Notes: generated by a model from the letters alone, not told the origin. A DNA stretch of 64,000 nt from Eucommia ulmoides (GCA_016647705.1 CM028336.1:17434880-17498879), one strand, 5' to 3'; shown: positions 34,501 to 49,500, counted from the stretch's first letter. Program-made: numbers and translations.

Positions 34501-37500
34501 GAAATGTCTCTGGGTTATGTGTGGGTCGAAATGCTCATTGGGAGTACGCTCCAGGCTTCTAGGAGGAACCCTGGGTGTAAAAATTGGGGAAGCTCAGGGC
34601 TTGGAGCGTGAGCCCAATTGGTTTTTTTCATTTTTCTTTAATCTCAATGAATTAAGGATAATCAAAATTAAGTTATTTTCAGTTTTTAACTAGACTTAGC
34701 ATTTAAAATTACTTGAGTTACTGTGAGAATATAACCCTAAGATATGGTGAAACGTCTTGATCTTTTCCCTCACCTTCCCATTGAGTGATTAAATAGATAT
34801 CGCCTGGGAGAATTGAACTTGCATCTTTACTTACTAACGTTCCATTATACTATAGAATTTTCCAATGTTTTACTAGTAACTTGGTATAATTTTTTTATAA
34901 ATGTTGTCCATTATTTTTTTCCCTATCTTATATTTTTTTCCTTTTATTCTTTTTTTTTTTTAATTATTATTTTAGGTATTTTTTATTATTATATATTTTA
35001 AAAATATTAATAAACCATATTTCATGGGGTTTAAGCCTCGGGGTTTACGCCACCTCCCGGGACAGGTTAAAATGCCGTGCCTCGCCTTCGCGTCTTTTAT
35101 GACAGTGAAATGCACTAATTAATCCAATCCATTCTTTTCTCTCCAACACCCATCTTCTGTAGCAAAAAGTTTAAGAAACTCTATGTGACATGATTGTAAG
35201 CTTTCTCAATATCAAATCTTATACTGAACTCCGGAAAAGCCTGTCTTGATTCTGGCATCGACACAATCGTTATCTTAGCGTCCTCCATCCACCCCCCAAA
35301 AAGCGGAAAAGAAAGAAAGAAAAATGACAAAAAAAATTGCCAATGTCTGAAACGGTAGGCAATCATACAGATCTGAATTCTGTAGGCATTTTTGTTCAAG
35401 CTAATCTTATAGCATGGTTTAGATTTTGATATCGTTTTCCCTGCAGTGCTTCCTTTGTTTAAAAAATGGTGTTGACATATGTCAGATAACTGCTATTGGC
35501 ACTTCTTTTCCCTTTAAAAGATGTCTTGATATTCTGTTCATACTCTGTAATTAAGAGTGTTCCATTGGGAAAAATGCTATGTTGATTAGGGTTTGACATT
35601 GTATTTTCTTTCTTGTCATTGCTTTGAAGGCCAACTTGACTGAAAGTGCTGCTCAAAGGGAAGCACGATTGAGCCATGTTGAGTCAGAGTTGGCACAATC
35701 ACGTGCTTCTTTTGCTCGTCTTTTGCAGGTTTGCTGGCTAATCTTTTTCTTGTTTACTAATCTTTGTAATGTTAATACCGGGTTGAACAATTTTTTTAAT
35801 TTCATTTTTTTATTTGAGCAAAATCACAAGAGTAGAACATGCTATGAACTTAATTCATTTTCAAGTTTGTGATGTTTATTGGATATATTTTAACATTGGA
35901 TACATTGTCCTTTGACTACCCTGCACCATTTCTCCCTCTGTATGGCAACAGTTTTGCCAAGGTGTCCGAGTTGTGTTAGGAATGTGGATTTGAAATTATA
36001 ATGTTTTTGCTTGAAAGGATTTTGGTTTTCTAAAATGGATAATTTCTGTAGATGAGCATGTTCAGTAACCTGCCGATTTTTCCTTGCTTGTTTTTTCCCG
36101 TTTCTCTTTTTTGTTTTTTGATCATTTTGGATTTTTTGCCCCTACCTGGATTATATCCAATTTGTGTATTGTCAAGCTTCTGCTCAGAAGTATAGACAGT
36201 TGGCCGTTGTGTAAATATATTTTTAAATTTGTTTTTGTGTTGTGGTTGCCTTTTCTTTGCTGCTCAACCAAGGAGAGATGCTTTAATGCTGAAGTGATAC
36301 TGAAGTTAATGTTTTATCCGAGCAGGAGAAAGAACTTATTGAGGGGCATAATGTTTGGCTTAATGATGAGCTAAACGTAAAAGTTAGCAGTCTTATCCAG
36401 CTGCGTAAAGCACACAGTGAACTTGAGGCTGATATGTCTGCCAAGCTTGCGGATGTATGTGATATTTGTGGATTTGTTTTTACTTGCCAGACAATATTCC
36501 TTCATATTCTCATGTCGTTCGAGTGATGTTTTGAGTTTGTCCCCTCTTGTGCAGGTTGAAAGAAAACTCGATGAAAGTTCTAGCTCTTTGAATTGGAACA
36601 AGGATAGAGTAAGGGAACTGGAGCTGAATCTAAAATCTTTACAGGAGGTATACTATATTTTATATTTTGTCCAATGTTTACCATTGACTATGTCATATTT
36701 CATCTAAACATGTCTCGTATTTGTAAAGGAGTTGTGCTCATCTAAGGATGTAGCTGCTGCCAGTGAAGAACGATTTTCTGCTGAAATCTCAACAGTGAGT
36801 TTTATTGGAAATGGCTGTGAAGTTAAATCGCATTTTAAATATAAAAATGGATTCGAATGTCTTTCCACTTTTCTTTTTTTCCCCTGCTTGGTTTATTATG
36901 GATATATTACACAGCAAAAAGTTTGTGAACTTTCACTTTCAATGAATGTGATGCAGCCAGATTATCCTAGAGTGGTAGTACAGGCAAAAGCTAAAAGATA
37001 GAAAATTAGAAGTTCTAGGCATGGGGAAGAGGGAAAAGGAGGGGCTTCACCTTCGCAAGTGATCCACAACAGGGCACATGCCTAAAGTCCAAGGCATGCA
37101 CTTAATAAAATATTGAGATCTGGAATGCATATCAGATGAAAGACGTATTTATGGGCAATTACGCATTAGAATTAATTAAGGTAGATAGGGAAAAAAGTCA
37201 AATATGTAAAAATACTTATCAAATATGAATTCCTAAAATTAAGATCATTCATAATCAAATGGAAAATTTAATAAATAAAGTCGAAGATTACAAATTAAAT
37301 AGTAATTGGTCCATAAATTAATGTCCTACATCATTCTCCTCCTCGAAAAACCGTCCTTCAGTTTTGTTGTGATGTAACATGCGCAATGATGCACAAAATT
37401 GGCCCAAGTGATGGTGTGCACATCCTCTTGCAAAAAATAGAATGTAGGACCTTGCCGTGCCGCTGGAAGAATGAAGTCACCAATCTCAAGGTGTGAAAAA

Positions 37501-40500
37501 GTACAATCTTCTGTGGTTTGAATAGGAAAAGAACTTTGAGTTCCATCTCTTTCTCTTACACTTTCATATAGTCTTTTCTTTAGCTTTCATTTTGGTCTGT
37601 TCCTGGGCAATAATTTATTCTTGAACAGTCTTTTTGGGCTTCATATTTTTAAAATGCATATAGTTGCCCTCACTTTTAAGAATATATGTATCAACTTGAT
37701 TATCTACATCTAGTCAATCCAAGGTTGACCACTTAATATTTTTTGCAACATTCATATAGGCAGAATATCACTCCAAATGCTAATTCAATATAGGCAAAAA
37801 TAAATAACACGTGGATACATTGTTGTAACCTAAAAAGTTTTATGAATCAAAACCCCATTTGGTTTTGATTCATTGTTGTTACCTTTCAACGATTAACTTT
37901 ATAACTACATTGATAGTAATGCTGCTTTGTAATTATATTGCATACTTCTTTCCACATTAGGAAAAATTATAAAAATACTAGCACGATTCAAATCACCCTC
38001 GTTTATAAGTGTAGGTAGGAAGATATCCAGAAGGGATATTGGAGGGAGGGCCATAGGTTCCCGCGGGGGGGGGGGGGATGGGTTTCTATAATCTGGACTA
38101 AGATATAGTCTTGGTAACATGTATGTACATATCTAAAGATTTCATTAAGTGTAAGGGTGAATTTTTGAAGGATATGAAGTTTTGGCGTTGTTAACCCCAA
38201 AATAAACTTGGCTAAGTCTCAGGACAGAAACACTAAGCCGCATGTAAGAAGCCTAAGCACAAGTGGATAAAAGCCATGTGAGGGGCAGGGTTTAGCGCAA
38301 GGCGCACAAAGGTGCAGTTCAACGCCTTGCCTAGGGCTAGGCAAGGCACATTGAAGAAGGTGCGCCTTAAGGGGGTGAGCGCAAGGCACGAGGCCCTGAT
38401 CAGGTGCTCCTCTTTGATATTGTACTACTTAATGCACAATTGACCCTATTCTGCAATCTGAAGTGAGTTTCTTCTTCTTCAATCAACCAGTACCACCGTA
38501 CCTTTGGCTTCCTCTTCTTCTTCTCCTTCGCTGTGCCTTCTTCGTTGCTTCTTCTTTGCATCGTCAGCAAGATTTTTCTTTTCTTTTCTTTTTTTTTTGT
38601 TCTTTTTTTTTTTTTGTAGGTTTTGCTTCTTTTTGTCCTCTGTTTTCCAATCTTCTTCTTCTTTTCTTCTTCAACAAGCTCCTTTTTTTTCCTTTTCTCT
38701 TCTTTGTTTACTTTGCTGCTTTGTTTCTCAGTTTTCCTAGCTTCTTCTCTTCTTCTGCATGTCATCTTTGGTTGTATGATTTCTTTTTCTTTTTCCGTTT
38801 TATTTTCGTTTTCTTTTTATTTTTCCTTTCTGTTTACTTAATCAAGTTATTTCCTCTTTTTGTTTCTTTGCTTTTTGTTTCTGAATCAGCAACATAAAAT
38901 CTTTTTTAATGCTCTGTTTCTTCGCTTCTGTCCAGTCTCCAGATTGCTATTTGATTCTCAGCTTTCGAAATCATTGACATCTGTTTATTTTTTATTTATG
39001 AATGTTTAACAACTTTTACTTCGAATGGATGCTTGGAAACTTGAATTTATTTGGAAATTTTACTACCAATGCTATGTTGTAATTTCCAATAAAATATTTA
39101 ACTTGAAAATATTATGTAATGCTTTTTAACTCTTCATTGTTAATAACGAAAATGAGCAAAAAGACAATACTGAAAAAAGTGTACTCATTGTTTTTGGTTT
39201 ACTTTTAGAGAATAAACAAATAAAAGATTTTGAGAACTTAAAAAACAGTTGGGGCTTTGAACAAATAAAATATACCCTAATTGTGTCCTAACTAATCTTG
39301 GACTATCCCATGCATTCCCAAAGAATCCCTGACATTTCCCTTATTATTTTTCAAACATATTTGAAATGTTGGACGCGTGCCTTGGAGAATCCTCAAAGCG
39401 CTTGCATCGGGAGCGTGGTCAACACTGGTGCTTCACTGTTTCAGAAGCACCAGTGCTTCATCTGTTTAGTTCTGTTGTTAACTTTGATGTTCGTTTTGCT
39501 CTTTTTTTGGTTGTTTCTTTCAATATTTTTTTTTGTCTTGCTGCTTCGAGTGTTTAAGGTAATTCCAACATCATATTCTTTCTTATATAGTTGATACCTA
39601 TGTGATGATCGATTGCTTTTAAACTTCAATTGGCATGCTTTAGGTTATTAGTCTTCGGAGCATTTTGTTGGGATTGTTTTAGGATGTCACAACAGTGAGG
39701 CCATACGAACTTAGTAGGCTCTGTTAACATCACAGTTATTGATACTTTTACCTTTCTTATTTTTGGGTTATGAAAGAAAATTGGACAAGACATGTAGGTG
39801 ACAACATGAGTATTTAGACTGCAATTAGTTTTGCAAAAGGAGTTTTTTGGGCGAGCACAGAGGCGGGACGTAGTAGGAATGCCCCTGGGCTACGTATGGG
39901 GCGAAATGCTCATTGGGCGTATGCCCCAGACTTCTGAGCTTAGTACTGAGTATAAAAATTGGTCGAAGACTCGAAGCCAGCTTGGGACGTGAGCCCTATA
40001 GGTTTTTATTTTTCATTTTTTTTTAATTTGATTGAATTAAATAATTATTAAAAATAAGTTAGTTTAAGTTTTTGACTAATTTTAGCATTTTAAAATAACT
40101 CAAATTGCTATTTAGAAAATAACTCTAAAATATGGTCAAACGTCTTGATCTACCCTTATCTTACCATTTAGTGATTATAAATAGATATCTCTAGCGAGAA
40201 TTGGCCTTGCATCTTTACTTACATTCCATTATCCTATAGAAGTTTCAATTGTTTTACTAGTAACTTAACATAAATTTTTTATGCATGTTGTCCATTGTTT
40301 TCTACCTTTTTATTTTTTTTCCTATTATTATTATTATTTATTATTTATTATTATTACTTTTAGGTATTTTTTAATTATTATATATTTTAAAAATATTGAA
40401 AAACTATATTTCATGGGGCTTACGCCCCGCTTAGGACAGGTTGAAACGCCTGCCTTGCGCCTGCAACTTTACAACATTTAACTGGAATGGAATCGGCTGG

Positions 40501-43500
40501 TTAACCTAAAATATTTCATCTTCTAATACCTTTTAATGAAAGTGGGTGGATGCGGTGAGCAGCGGCTACAACTGCTGGTTTATGTGGAATTTTAAATAAT
40601 GGACTCTTTCCAATAGTGATGTTTTAGAGATATTCAAACTTTTTTATATTGGATCCTTGTCCTAGTTATCTTGTCTATTCATGCAAGCACTTTGGCATCT
40701 TAGTGTCCTTGTCATACTTGCTGTTAATGTGAATGTATTCAATGTAGTAACATCTGGTATGCGTATTCTGTCTGCGTGTCTCTTCACCATGTAGATAACC
40801 AAGCTTGTTGAACTATACAAAGAGAGCTCAGAGGAATGGTCAAAAAAAGCAGGAGAGCTGGAGGGTGTGATAAGAGCTTTGGAAGTGAGATTTCTCTGCA
40901 ATCTGTTGTCTTTGACCATTTGAGCTTGCATTTTATACCATTATTGCTCTATCATCGTTATGATCGTCATTTAAGAAGCTTGTATCCTTTGAATGTGGAA
41001 GCAGACACATTTAAGTCAAGTTGAAAATGATTACAAAGAGAAGCTTGAGAAGGAAGTATCCGCAAGAATGAAAATTGAACAGGTATACCATTTTCTTTCC
41101 TCTTTCCCTCTGTTGAATTTGTTAATTTTTTGTATGTAGTTAAATTGTTGTGTTCTTTTTCGGTTTTAAGATATTTGTTTTATCAGAGCCCTTTTGTACC
41201 TTAGGACCGTAGACTGTTGATGTTGGCCGTCATACCCCTCTATTAACAACGGATTGCACATTGACAAGCAATATTTGTTGCTTAGTGATTTTGTAGAATT
41301 CTGGGAAACAGCCATGCATGTTCTCTTGTTATTAAGTCTTTCACCTTCTTTCTTACAATATGTTGGTCATAGGAAGCTGAATCTCTCAAAGAGAAACTTG
41401 AAAAGTGTGAAGCAGAGTTGGAAAGAACTAGGAAATCAGAGGAGCTGCGTCCACTGGCTCTTACAACAGACACGTAAGATGATTTGAACCTTTTTCAAAT
41501 GCATTGTTGTTAGTTTTTTTGTTTCCATCTCGTAGATATGAATATATTTTTCGTATTTATCAATTCTTTTGAGCATGAGCATAATGACTATTTTTTTGTT
41601 TTTATTACATCATTCACTGTTCTAATTATTGAAGCTGCAAGTGTTTTCATGATGTCCAGTTGAAGTAGCTGATTTAATCATCACAATTATTCTCCCGTTG
41701 TCCTCAACTCCTTTTTAAGAAGAAAATTTCATTATTTCTGTAATTCAAGCTGGAAAGGTAGTTCTTTGGTCAATAAAAAAAAAAACACTATGGTTGCATT
41801 TCTGTTTCTTCAAATTCAACCTTATTTTTCATTGTTGATATAATGGGTTCAACTTAACTTTGTTGGTATTTGTTGATGATTCTTGAATCTCTTCTGGTGA
41901 TTTTTGTTGATATATTCATACTCTGAAATATTTCCATGCTTCTATTTGATGGAACTAAAGATATGGATTGTACATTTGAGTTGAATTCCGCAAAAGGGAA
42001 AATCTGTCTGTCCACAATGCCACTAACTAATCGGAGTACCCAAAAAATGAAAATTTGTGAGGGACTTTAACAAACTAAAATTGAAAAGTGGGATAAAAAG
42101 TTAGGCGTGTTCATATTGGGATATAATGTATGTACTGCTTCTCAAGTATTTATTGTGTGAATTATGGTAAAAATGTTATTCTCTTTGTCCTGTAATTCAT
42201 TATTGCGCTGATGGTCATGGTACCGGCTGCTGTTTTTTTGAGTAATATTGTTTTGGAACCAGTTTGAGTGGTATTCCTTTTTATGCTTTATTTCTGTTTG
42301 ATAGGAATTGTTGAAGCATTTTTTTTATAATTTCACTGGTTATGAAGTCAAGGATTTTGCTCGCACTTTTATAACACAAGGCATATATTTGTGAAATTAT
42401 TACAAGGTAGTAGTCGTAAAATGTGGCACGCAGGCGCGTGTGTGGTGTTTTGTTAATCAAGATTTTTAGTATGCCTTGTGAATTTGGAAAGTGTTTTGGA
42501 GATACTTTGCTTTAACTCACGAGTGATGATGAACTGATATAAACATAATGAGCTGGCACACATTGATTATTCCGCTTTGATGGAAAAATGCAAATGTTTT
42601 AATAACTGGATTCTACTTCAGTTCTTCCTGTTCAAGTGTAATAGTGGTTTTTAACTTGTGGAAGTACAGATCCAACAAATGAAATAGAAACTTAAGTTGG
42701 ACAAAAGTTTTTTTTTTTTTTTTGGTGCAATCAGGAAATGTATTCAGGCATTCCAATATATTGGTGTTGTTTTAATTTGTTTCTTACTGCAGTTGGGTGG
42801 GCAGGGCTGAGGCTGATGAATTGGATGAAAATAACTGCATGCTTGTACCCAGTATCCCAGTTGGTATCTCTGGAACAGCATTAGCAGCTTCACTTCTTCG
42901 GGAGGGTTGGAGTGTGAGTTTATACTTTCATATAATGTTAGGGATTCCTTACTTTTGGTGCACTTCACAAAATGTTCGCTTATTGCAGTTCTGCTGATTT
43001 AATATCTTTATATTATCTGAGATTTAATTTTATTCCTGGAAGCTTGCTAAAATGTATGCCAAATACCAAGAGGCTGTTGATGCACTACGTCACGAGCAAC
43101 TTGGAAGGAAGCAATCACAAGCAATTTTGGAACGGGTATTTTTTACATTGCCATTCATGCGTTTTGCAGACCAATGTTTGTATTGATTTTTGCTTAACTT
43201 GACCCCTGTATTTATTTGTACTCTTGCAAAGTCGTAATACGTGTTGCATGGACTCATTAATGGTGTCGTAGTGAGTTCATGCTTCCTGGTTATGCAGTTA
43301 CATATGTACTGACTGCCGATGGTAACATACTGAGGGAGGCTCAAGGAGCCTGCTATGTTTCAAAAGGTTGTGATGTGCAGGTGTAACTTGCCCTTGAGGA
43401 CTTGCCCCATATCTTGCTTGCTCAACTTGGGGCACCCGGGGGTGGGGTGGGGGTTAGCAAAATGTTCAATGTAAGCTAGTCCCATTGCTTTGGATTGACT

Positions 43501-46500
43501 GCCGCAATTTATTTGCTTAAAATATATTTGGAAATTGAATGCCGTCAGAAAAGTGATATTTTTATGGACTATTTTTATGATGTGACTAATGGGTAACGAA
43601 TTGAGTCAATCACTGCCGCATGGGTTTAGATGGGAAACAAAGTGATGCGGGACAATAGGGAGCTTTGGTATGAGGAGCGGGAATGAGAAGCGATAGTATA
43701 GGCAGAACATTGTATGATAGGGGTAGGTTTCTTTTTTTCGTTATGTAGAACAAAAAATGATCCGGAATGAGGAATGTTCGACCATATAGTTGTTGATATA
43801 TATGTATATAGATATATTTATATGTCAAAATTTGCACATTTGTGGGTACATCAAAATCCAATCAAATGTAAGTTGAAAGTTTTGAATTGTGAATAGAATT
43901 TTCATAAATGGCAACAAACGCTAACCACCCAAAGTTCTTCAAAATCCAAATTCTTAAAAGCACCAATAATAAATTTTCTGGACTCTTGAAGCAAAAAGAA
44001 CTTAACAGCAACAACTAATTGTTCTTAGTAGGTCCTAATCTGAAATAAAATTACAGTCCTTTTCCCTTTGTCTTTGGAAGATGATGATGATAGTGATGAT
44101 CTTCCTTCACGAGCGAAGTTTAAATCTGTGACGAACTCTTCTTGGCATTGAATTGGCTGAGCTGGGGGATGGATTTGAGCTTTAAGCTTGAACTGGTTTG
44201 CACTTATTATCTACTGGTTCTTCTTCTTTGCTTGTGTTGATGCTTAACACCCCCCATTCTCCATGGTTCCTCAGCGCCATTGTTATTTAAGGCGCGAGGC
44301 GCAATGATCCCCGATGCGACGAGGAGCAAGGCGAGGTGCGGGCTTCATTGAAGAGAGGCACACATGTTAAATATGTGCTCTTCTATTGTCATAGACTCGC
44401 AATGTGTTCAAATTTCACTTCATTAGTAGATCATTGCATGTTTAATATAATTGAAAAACACTTTGAACTAGTTGCTTGCAACATTGGACTTCAAATCAAA
44501 CTCCTAGGCTCGAACAAAAGTAAAAGAAACAGTTGATAACTAAACTCCAAAAACAAAGCCATCGCTTAGCAAACATTAAAATCAATAGTTAACAAACATA
44601 AAAACCAATCAATCAAAATATACACTTTAAAAACCTAGTCATCGTCATCATAGATCTCATAGGAGCCACTCTCACTAGAATTATTAGATTTGTATCCTTC
44701 GGTATTGTCTTCTTCTGTCTTATCCGATCCTGCTTCTTTCTCATCTATGAGATTAACTCTACTCAACGATGATCCTGAATTTGTTTTTGCCTTTGAGCTT
44801 GATGCTGCTCTGGCATCATCTCCTCAAGTCAACAAGCTCTTCATCTTCATTTGATTCTTCACCCTCTATCCCATTTACCACTCGTTACTTTTATCACTAT
44901 CTTTTGAAGTTATCAAATTAATATTCAATCGTGTCTCTCAAACTATATTGATGTCTGAGTTTTTTTTGTATTTGACGAATACCAAATCATTTAGACGTTG
45001 TTGATTAAGCCTATTCCTTTTCTTGCTATGAATCTATAAGAATACATAGGGTAAACAAAAGCAAACATCACTGTCTATTTTAAAACACACACATGTATGC
45101 TAGGTCCTTATATGCTTGAATATGCTCCTGCTTGGCTCGCAAGCAGATGCGCTTTAAGTTAAGCCCAGAACTTCAACGACAAATGTTTGTAAATTTGGAG
45201 TAGAAGAACAAATTGCACTCCACTAGTCAGCTGTTACTTAGTAGTAGTAAAGCTGCTGTTTAAACAAAAGAGAAATTATAGAGAACTTTCAAATTCAAAT
45301 TCAAATTCGATGGAAAAATAAAATTGTGGTATTAGCGCCATCACCTGGTGTTTTTGTAGTTTTTTGTCTTATCATCATAGCATACCAAAGAGTCCAACTC
45401 CAATATAAGTAGGTAATTCTTGATAAATCTTGTCTTTCATATCTATATTTGGAACCAATGTTTCTATGCATTGACCTTATTTATCTTTCTCAATATCAGG
45501 ATTTGCATAATAAAACTTTGGGTTTAATTAGTAGCCATCTACATGTAATGGACGATGCAATTGAACATCCGATCTTCGATCAATTACTATGAATATTGAC
45601 CTGTAGTTCTCATTTTCATTGAAAGCTTTCACAATTGCTTCCTTAGCCCTATCCATGTACTCATAAATATATCTCATTTGGGGTTTCTTCTCACCATCAA
45701 CCAATCTAAGGACAAGAACAAGAGGTCTGACAACCTTCAGTGCATAAACAATTGTGTTCCTAAACAAAGTTGTCAATATTATTTGCGCCGTCCTTCGACA
45801 ATGTGCCTCCTTTGCCCGTTTGCTTGTTGTCTAGTTCTTTGAGGTGAGCAACTTCTTTAAATTATTCTTTTGCTTATGCATCATCAACAACGTGATAAAT
45901 GCGGTCACAAATTGAGTTTTTGCATTCTTCAGCAACTCTTTCGCATCATATTAGACAATCCCGTGTGATTTTATGTATACCCGTCCAATATAAATGTAAT
46001 TGTTTTGCCAATAGAAGTCTCCTTAAAAAGATTACCAAGATAGAGAATGAGAAAAAAATTGTAATTTAAAAATGCACTACAACCCTTGCAAGAAAGCATG
46101 AGAAAGGCAAATCTTACTCGCCAGTGCATTAGGTGAAGTACTATCCGTGACAATTTGAACCACATTAGCTTCTCAAATGCAAACAAACTTATCAAGCAAT
46201 TGGTACACTTTTTCCCATCTTTTGCATAGCTTGAAGCATAAAAAGAAAACATGCTTCCTCAAGGACAGTTGACTAAAAGGTTTATCAATGTCCTATCTAT
46301 CTCGTCTTTCCACCCATCAACTATAATAGAACATTCATATTTCACCCATATGTGTATGACATTAGTTGAAGTTTTACTACTTTGATTTTTAAATAATTCA
46401 AATTGGAAATAACAATCAAAATAATCTATAATTACATTAAATGAGGCATGGTCTTGTTCGTTAAGAATACACATGACATTAAATGAAATACACTCGACCA

Positions 46501-49500
46501 AGAGATCTCTTTACGAAACAAACACCTTATCTATGTATGGCATTAGTTGAATTTACTACGTTGATTTTTAAATAATTCAAATTGGAAATAACAATCCAAA
46601 TAATCTGTAATTACATTAAATGACATCAAATAAAATATATTCACATTAAATAAGGTATGCATATTAAGCTCCACTCATAGAGTCGCACTTTGTCAACTTG
46701 AGGTGCCAATTAATTGTGGGAAGGCTAAAAAAAATGACAACATAAAAATTTCAGATAAAATATATGCGTGGGTGAAAAAATGTTTTGCAAATTTTTATTG
46801 GACACTAATATCATTTTCCCTAATTTTTTGATGTCTTAAACAGCCCCAAATAACATTCTACATTATTTGAAAAACAAATTGTAGTTACACTCAAGTCAAC
46901 TTAATTCAGCTAATTTCATTAGTATTTGATTTAATTGTTTGTTAAATTTTTTATACGCCTACAAGTAAACCTAATTAATATTCTACTTAATGTAAAAAAT
47001 AATCTTAATTACATTCAGCTTAATCTATGTTTAAAATTATAAATGCCTTAGTTATCCTAAATTATTAAACTGAATTTTAATAATGCTCCAAGTAATATAC
47101 ACCTTAATTATACAGTTTTAAATAACGTTCAAGTTAGTCCACTAATATAATTTTAAATATAAAAATAATTCCTAGACAACATTCCTATTAACTCTAAAAA
47201 TATCTCCACAATGTTCAATATAGCTCAATAAATTTGACTAACGTTTAACTTGAGTGCACGAATGGAAAAAATATTAAAGTATGAAACTACTCTTCAGTAA
47301 CATATTACTTGATTGCACAGGTAATTCAATTAACATTTAACTGAGTCAACTTGTATTTTTTCCCCTTAAAATTTGACAATTTGAATTTGATTGTGGAAGG
47401 TGAAAAAATCATCGAAGAACTAAAGTTGCAAATGTAATTGCAATAAATCTATTGGATATTTTCCCCTCATCTGAAAAATTAAGAGAGTGGAATTGCTTGA
47501 ATTCAAAAGGCGGAGAAGCGGTTCCAGTGATGCTCAGACCTGAAATTGTGATGTCATGATGTTCAGACCTGAAAGCTATGGTGAAGGTGCGGTGGTAATT
47601 CTACAGATTTCTTACTGGCTTGTTTGGAGAGAGCACACCAATCGAGTTGATCATACCATCAATGATAACTTCTTGAGGGAGGGAGATGAAGAGAGATCGG
47701 TTGTCTCTGTCAAGCTTCGGTTGCCGCCACTTGGATGGGACATTCCATCCAAGATATACGAATCAGTTTGGAGGAATTAAGTAAGACAGAGAGAAAGACG
47801 TGTGTTTTGTGCTTGGAAATATCAGCCATAATTTGTAAAAATCATACTGGATCCCTAAAAGTAATGTTTGATTAATTAATACTTTCATAAAACTTTGCAC
47901 TTTTCTTTTCAAAAAAATTCTCAATGAAGGTTTAATAAGTCAATGGGAGTTTCAAAAGTCCAGCGCATTGTTTAAAAGGGCGGCAACTGTGTAAAGTAAA
48001 TAATATTCAAGTTGAACTAAAACTTTGTGCAAAGTCAAATGAGTCAATTTTATTTGGAACGGAGAGAATACAGAACATACAAACATTGTTAACCAGTTGA
48101 ATTTTTGTTGCTGCAATATTCACTAAAATTAAGTAATATTATTGAATTAGTGTATGCAGGAAAATGTTAAATATGAATATGTGAAACACGTCTTCATCAT
48201 TATTAGATAGTCAGTTCAATAGGCGAAAGTGCAAAAAGTGGGCCTTTCAAAGCCTCAACGTACTCTAAGAAGAAAACCACGCATGCAGGTTAGTGCCTTT
48301 GTCATGAGCGTGAGGTGTTCTTGGACTGCCTAGCCTCGTTGCAAGCCCGTGCAGTGCTATTTAAAATGCTGATACATAGTATTGAAAATATCCTTTTTTG
48401 AAAATTCCCCTAAATCCTAATTGATATTACTAACCTGTGTCTTGGACCGTCTACAATCTTTTATTGCTTGTGGTGAAGAATTTCAAAGTACTATGCCCTG
48501 GATTTTCTTCTTGGGTTTTAGTTTCCTTGTGTGCATGATTTCTTTTAATGATTTAACTGGTCAACATTTATTTAGACTCTTTGCATCCCTTTGTTAATGG
48601 TAAAAATTGTATTTAATGTGGCTACTTGTTGGGTAGTGATATGATTTATTCCCCCAGTCTCTTGTTTAATTTCTTTTTATTTGTGGTATTCTTTTTTCAT
48701 TTCGCTTTCGTTCATTTTTCATTTCCTTTCCCTTTTTAACACTACTTGGCTTAATTTTAGTTTGGTACTATTTGAAGAAGAATTTAGTTTTTATGACTCC
48801 TATTTTCATGCCTAAAATCACTCCCTGCCTTGACCCCTGCCACCACTTGGAAGACTAAATCTCTCTTTGAAAACTTCCAGCATACTTTTTGTGCATTTAA
48901 ACATATTCTTTGCAAATTATTGGAGGATAGAGAACAAGCTATTTTCATGCCTTTTGGGAGTAAGGGACAAAGTCAATGGCAATGAGTTTGGATTGCTGTT
49001 GTGACTTAGATGCACTAAATCGTGAGTCCAACATGGGAGTGCAAACTGTTTGCAATGATCCTGTTGTAAGATTTGGATTAACTGAAAGCTCAAATATTTC
49101 TAATACTCGGCCTGTCCCAAATTTATTGGCACATTTGACTTTGCACATAGTTTTTGATAGTATTTGAATATTTTTTACTTTACCATATTTCTCTTATTGG
49201 GAATGGTGTTAAAGTGATATAACTTTTTGAATTTGAATGTGTGGTTGAAAATAGGGTTAAAACATATTTGTTAAAAAGGAAAAGTAACATTCCTAAAAAG
49301 GAAAGTAGGACAATTTTATTTGGGACGGACAGAGTATCTGAAATTTTTGGAGCAAACAGATTTCCTCATTTATTTTATAGGTCAATTTTGTTGAAGTGTG
49401 CACTTGGAATTGCTTTTGGTAACGTGCTATTTTTTTTTTCCGGGTTTGAGATAGCGTTTTGCTCCATATGTACACTTCGTTTTATTTCCTCCTCTGGTTG

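Larger units (their letters stand above)
32520..35300 (-). mobile_element. Second antisense L1-type LINE, 5'-truncated, split by a hAT insertion
   Basis: Read on the minus strand: ANDCVDARIKTGF near 35250, DIEKAYNHV near 35190, then KMGVGEKRMDW---CIS. There follows the hAT element at 34451-35107, and beyond it NLIVMDGLSMLLARATE (about 34350) and a degraded -LLVADDTPLLL- catalytic box (family LLFADDTLLFC) near 34230. Further on are FRISKGKRVRFCQDWW near 33400 and a C-terminal -LALFWCLWKEQNRHIF- segment near 32720. ORF1 and the endonuclease are missing (5' truncation near 35300). Several frame changes are present. The 3' tail region reaches about 32520. Confidence 0.82.
44278..48371 (-). mobile_element. 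Decayed autonomous-type hAT element A in NUA intron 11
   Basis: The left tip CATTGTTATTTAAGGCGCGA and the right tip, inverted (CAGCATTTTAAATAGCAC), are plausible diverged hAT termini. No 8-bp duplication was found, so the ends are approximate. Minus-strand transposase pieces lie in the correct order between 46500 and 44640. A Stowaway MITE (47847-48068) sits inside. Frame breaks throughout show that it is inactive. Confidence 0.65.

Noticed and set aside
38463-38897. ORFs on both strands of the pyrimidine tract
   Set aside because: Low-complexity translation of C/T repeats inside an NUA intron.
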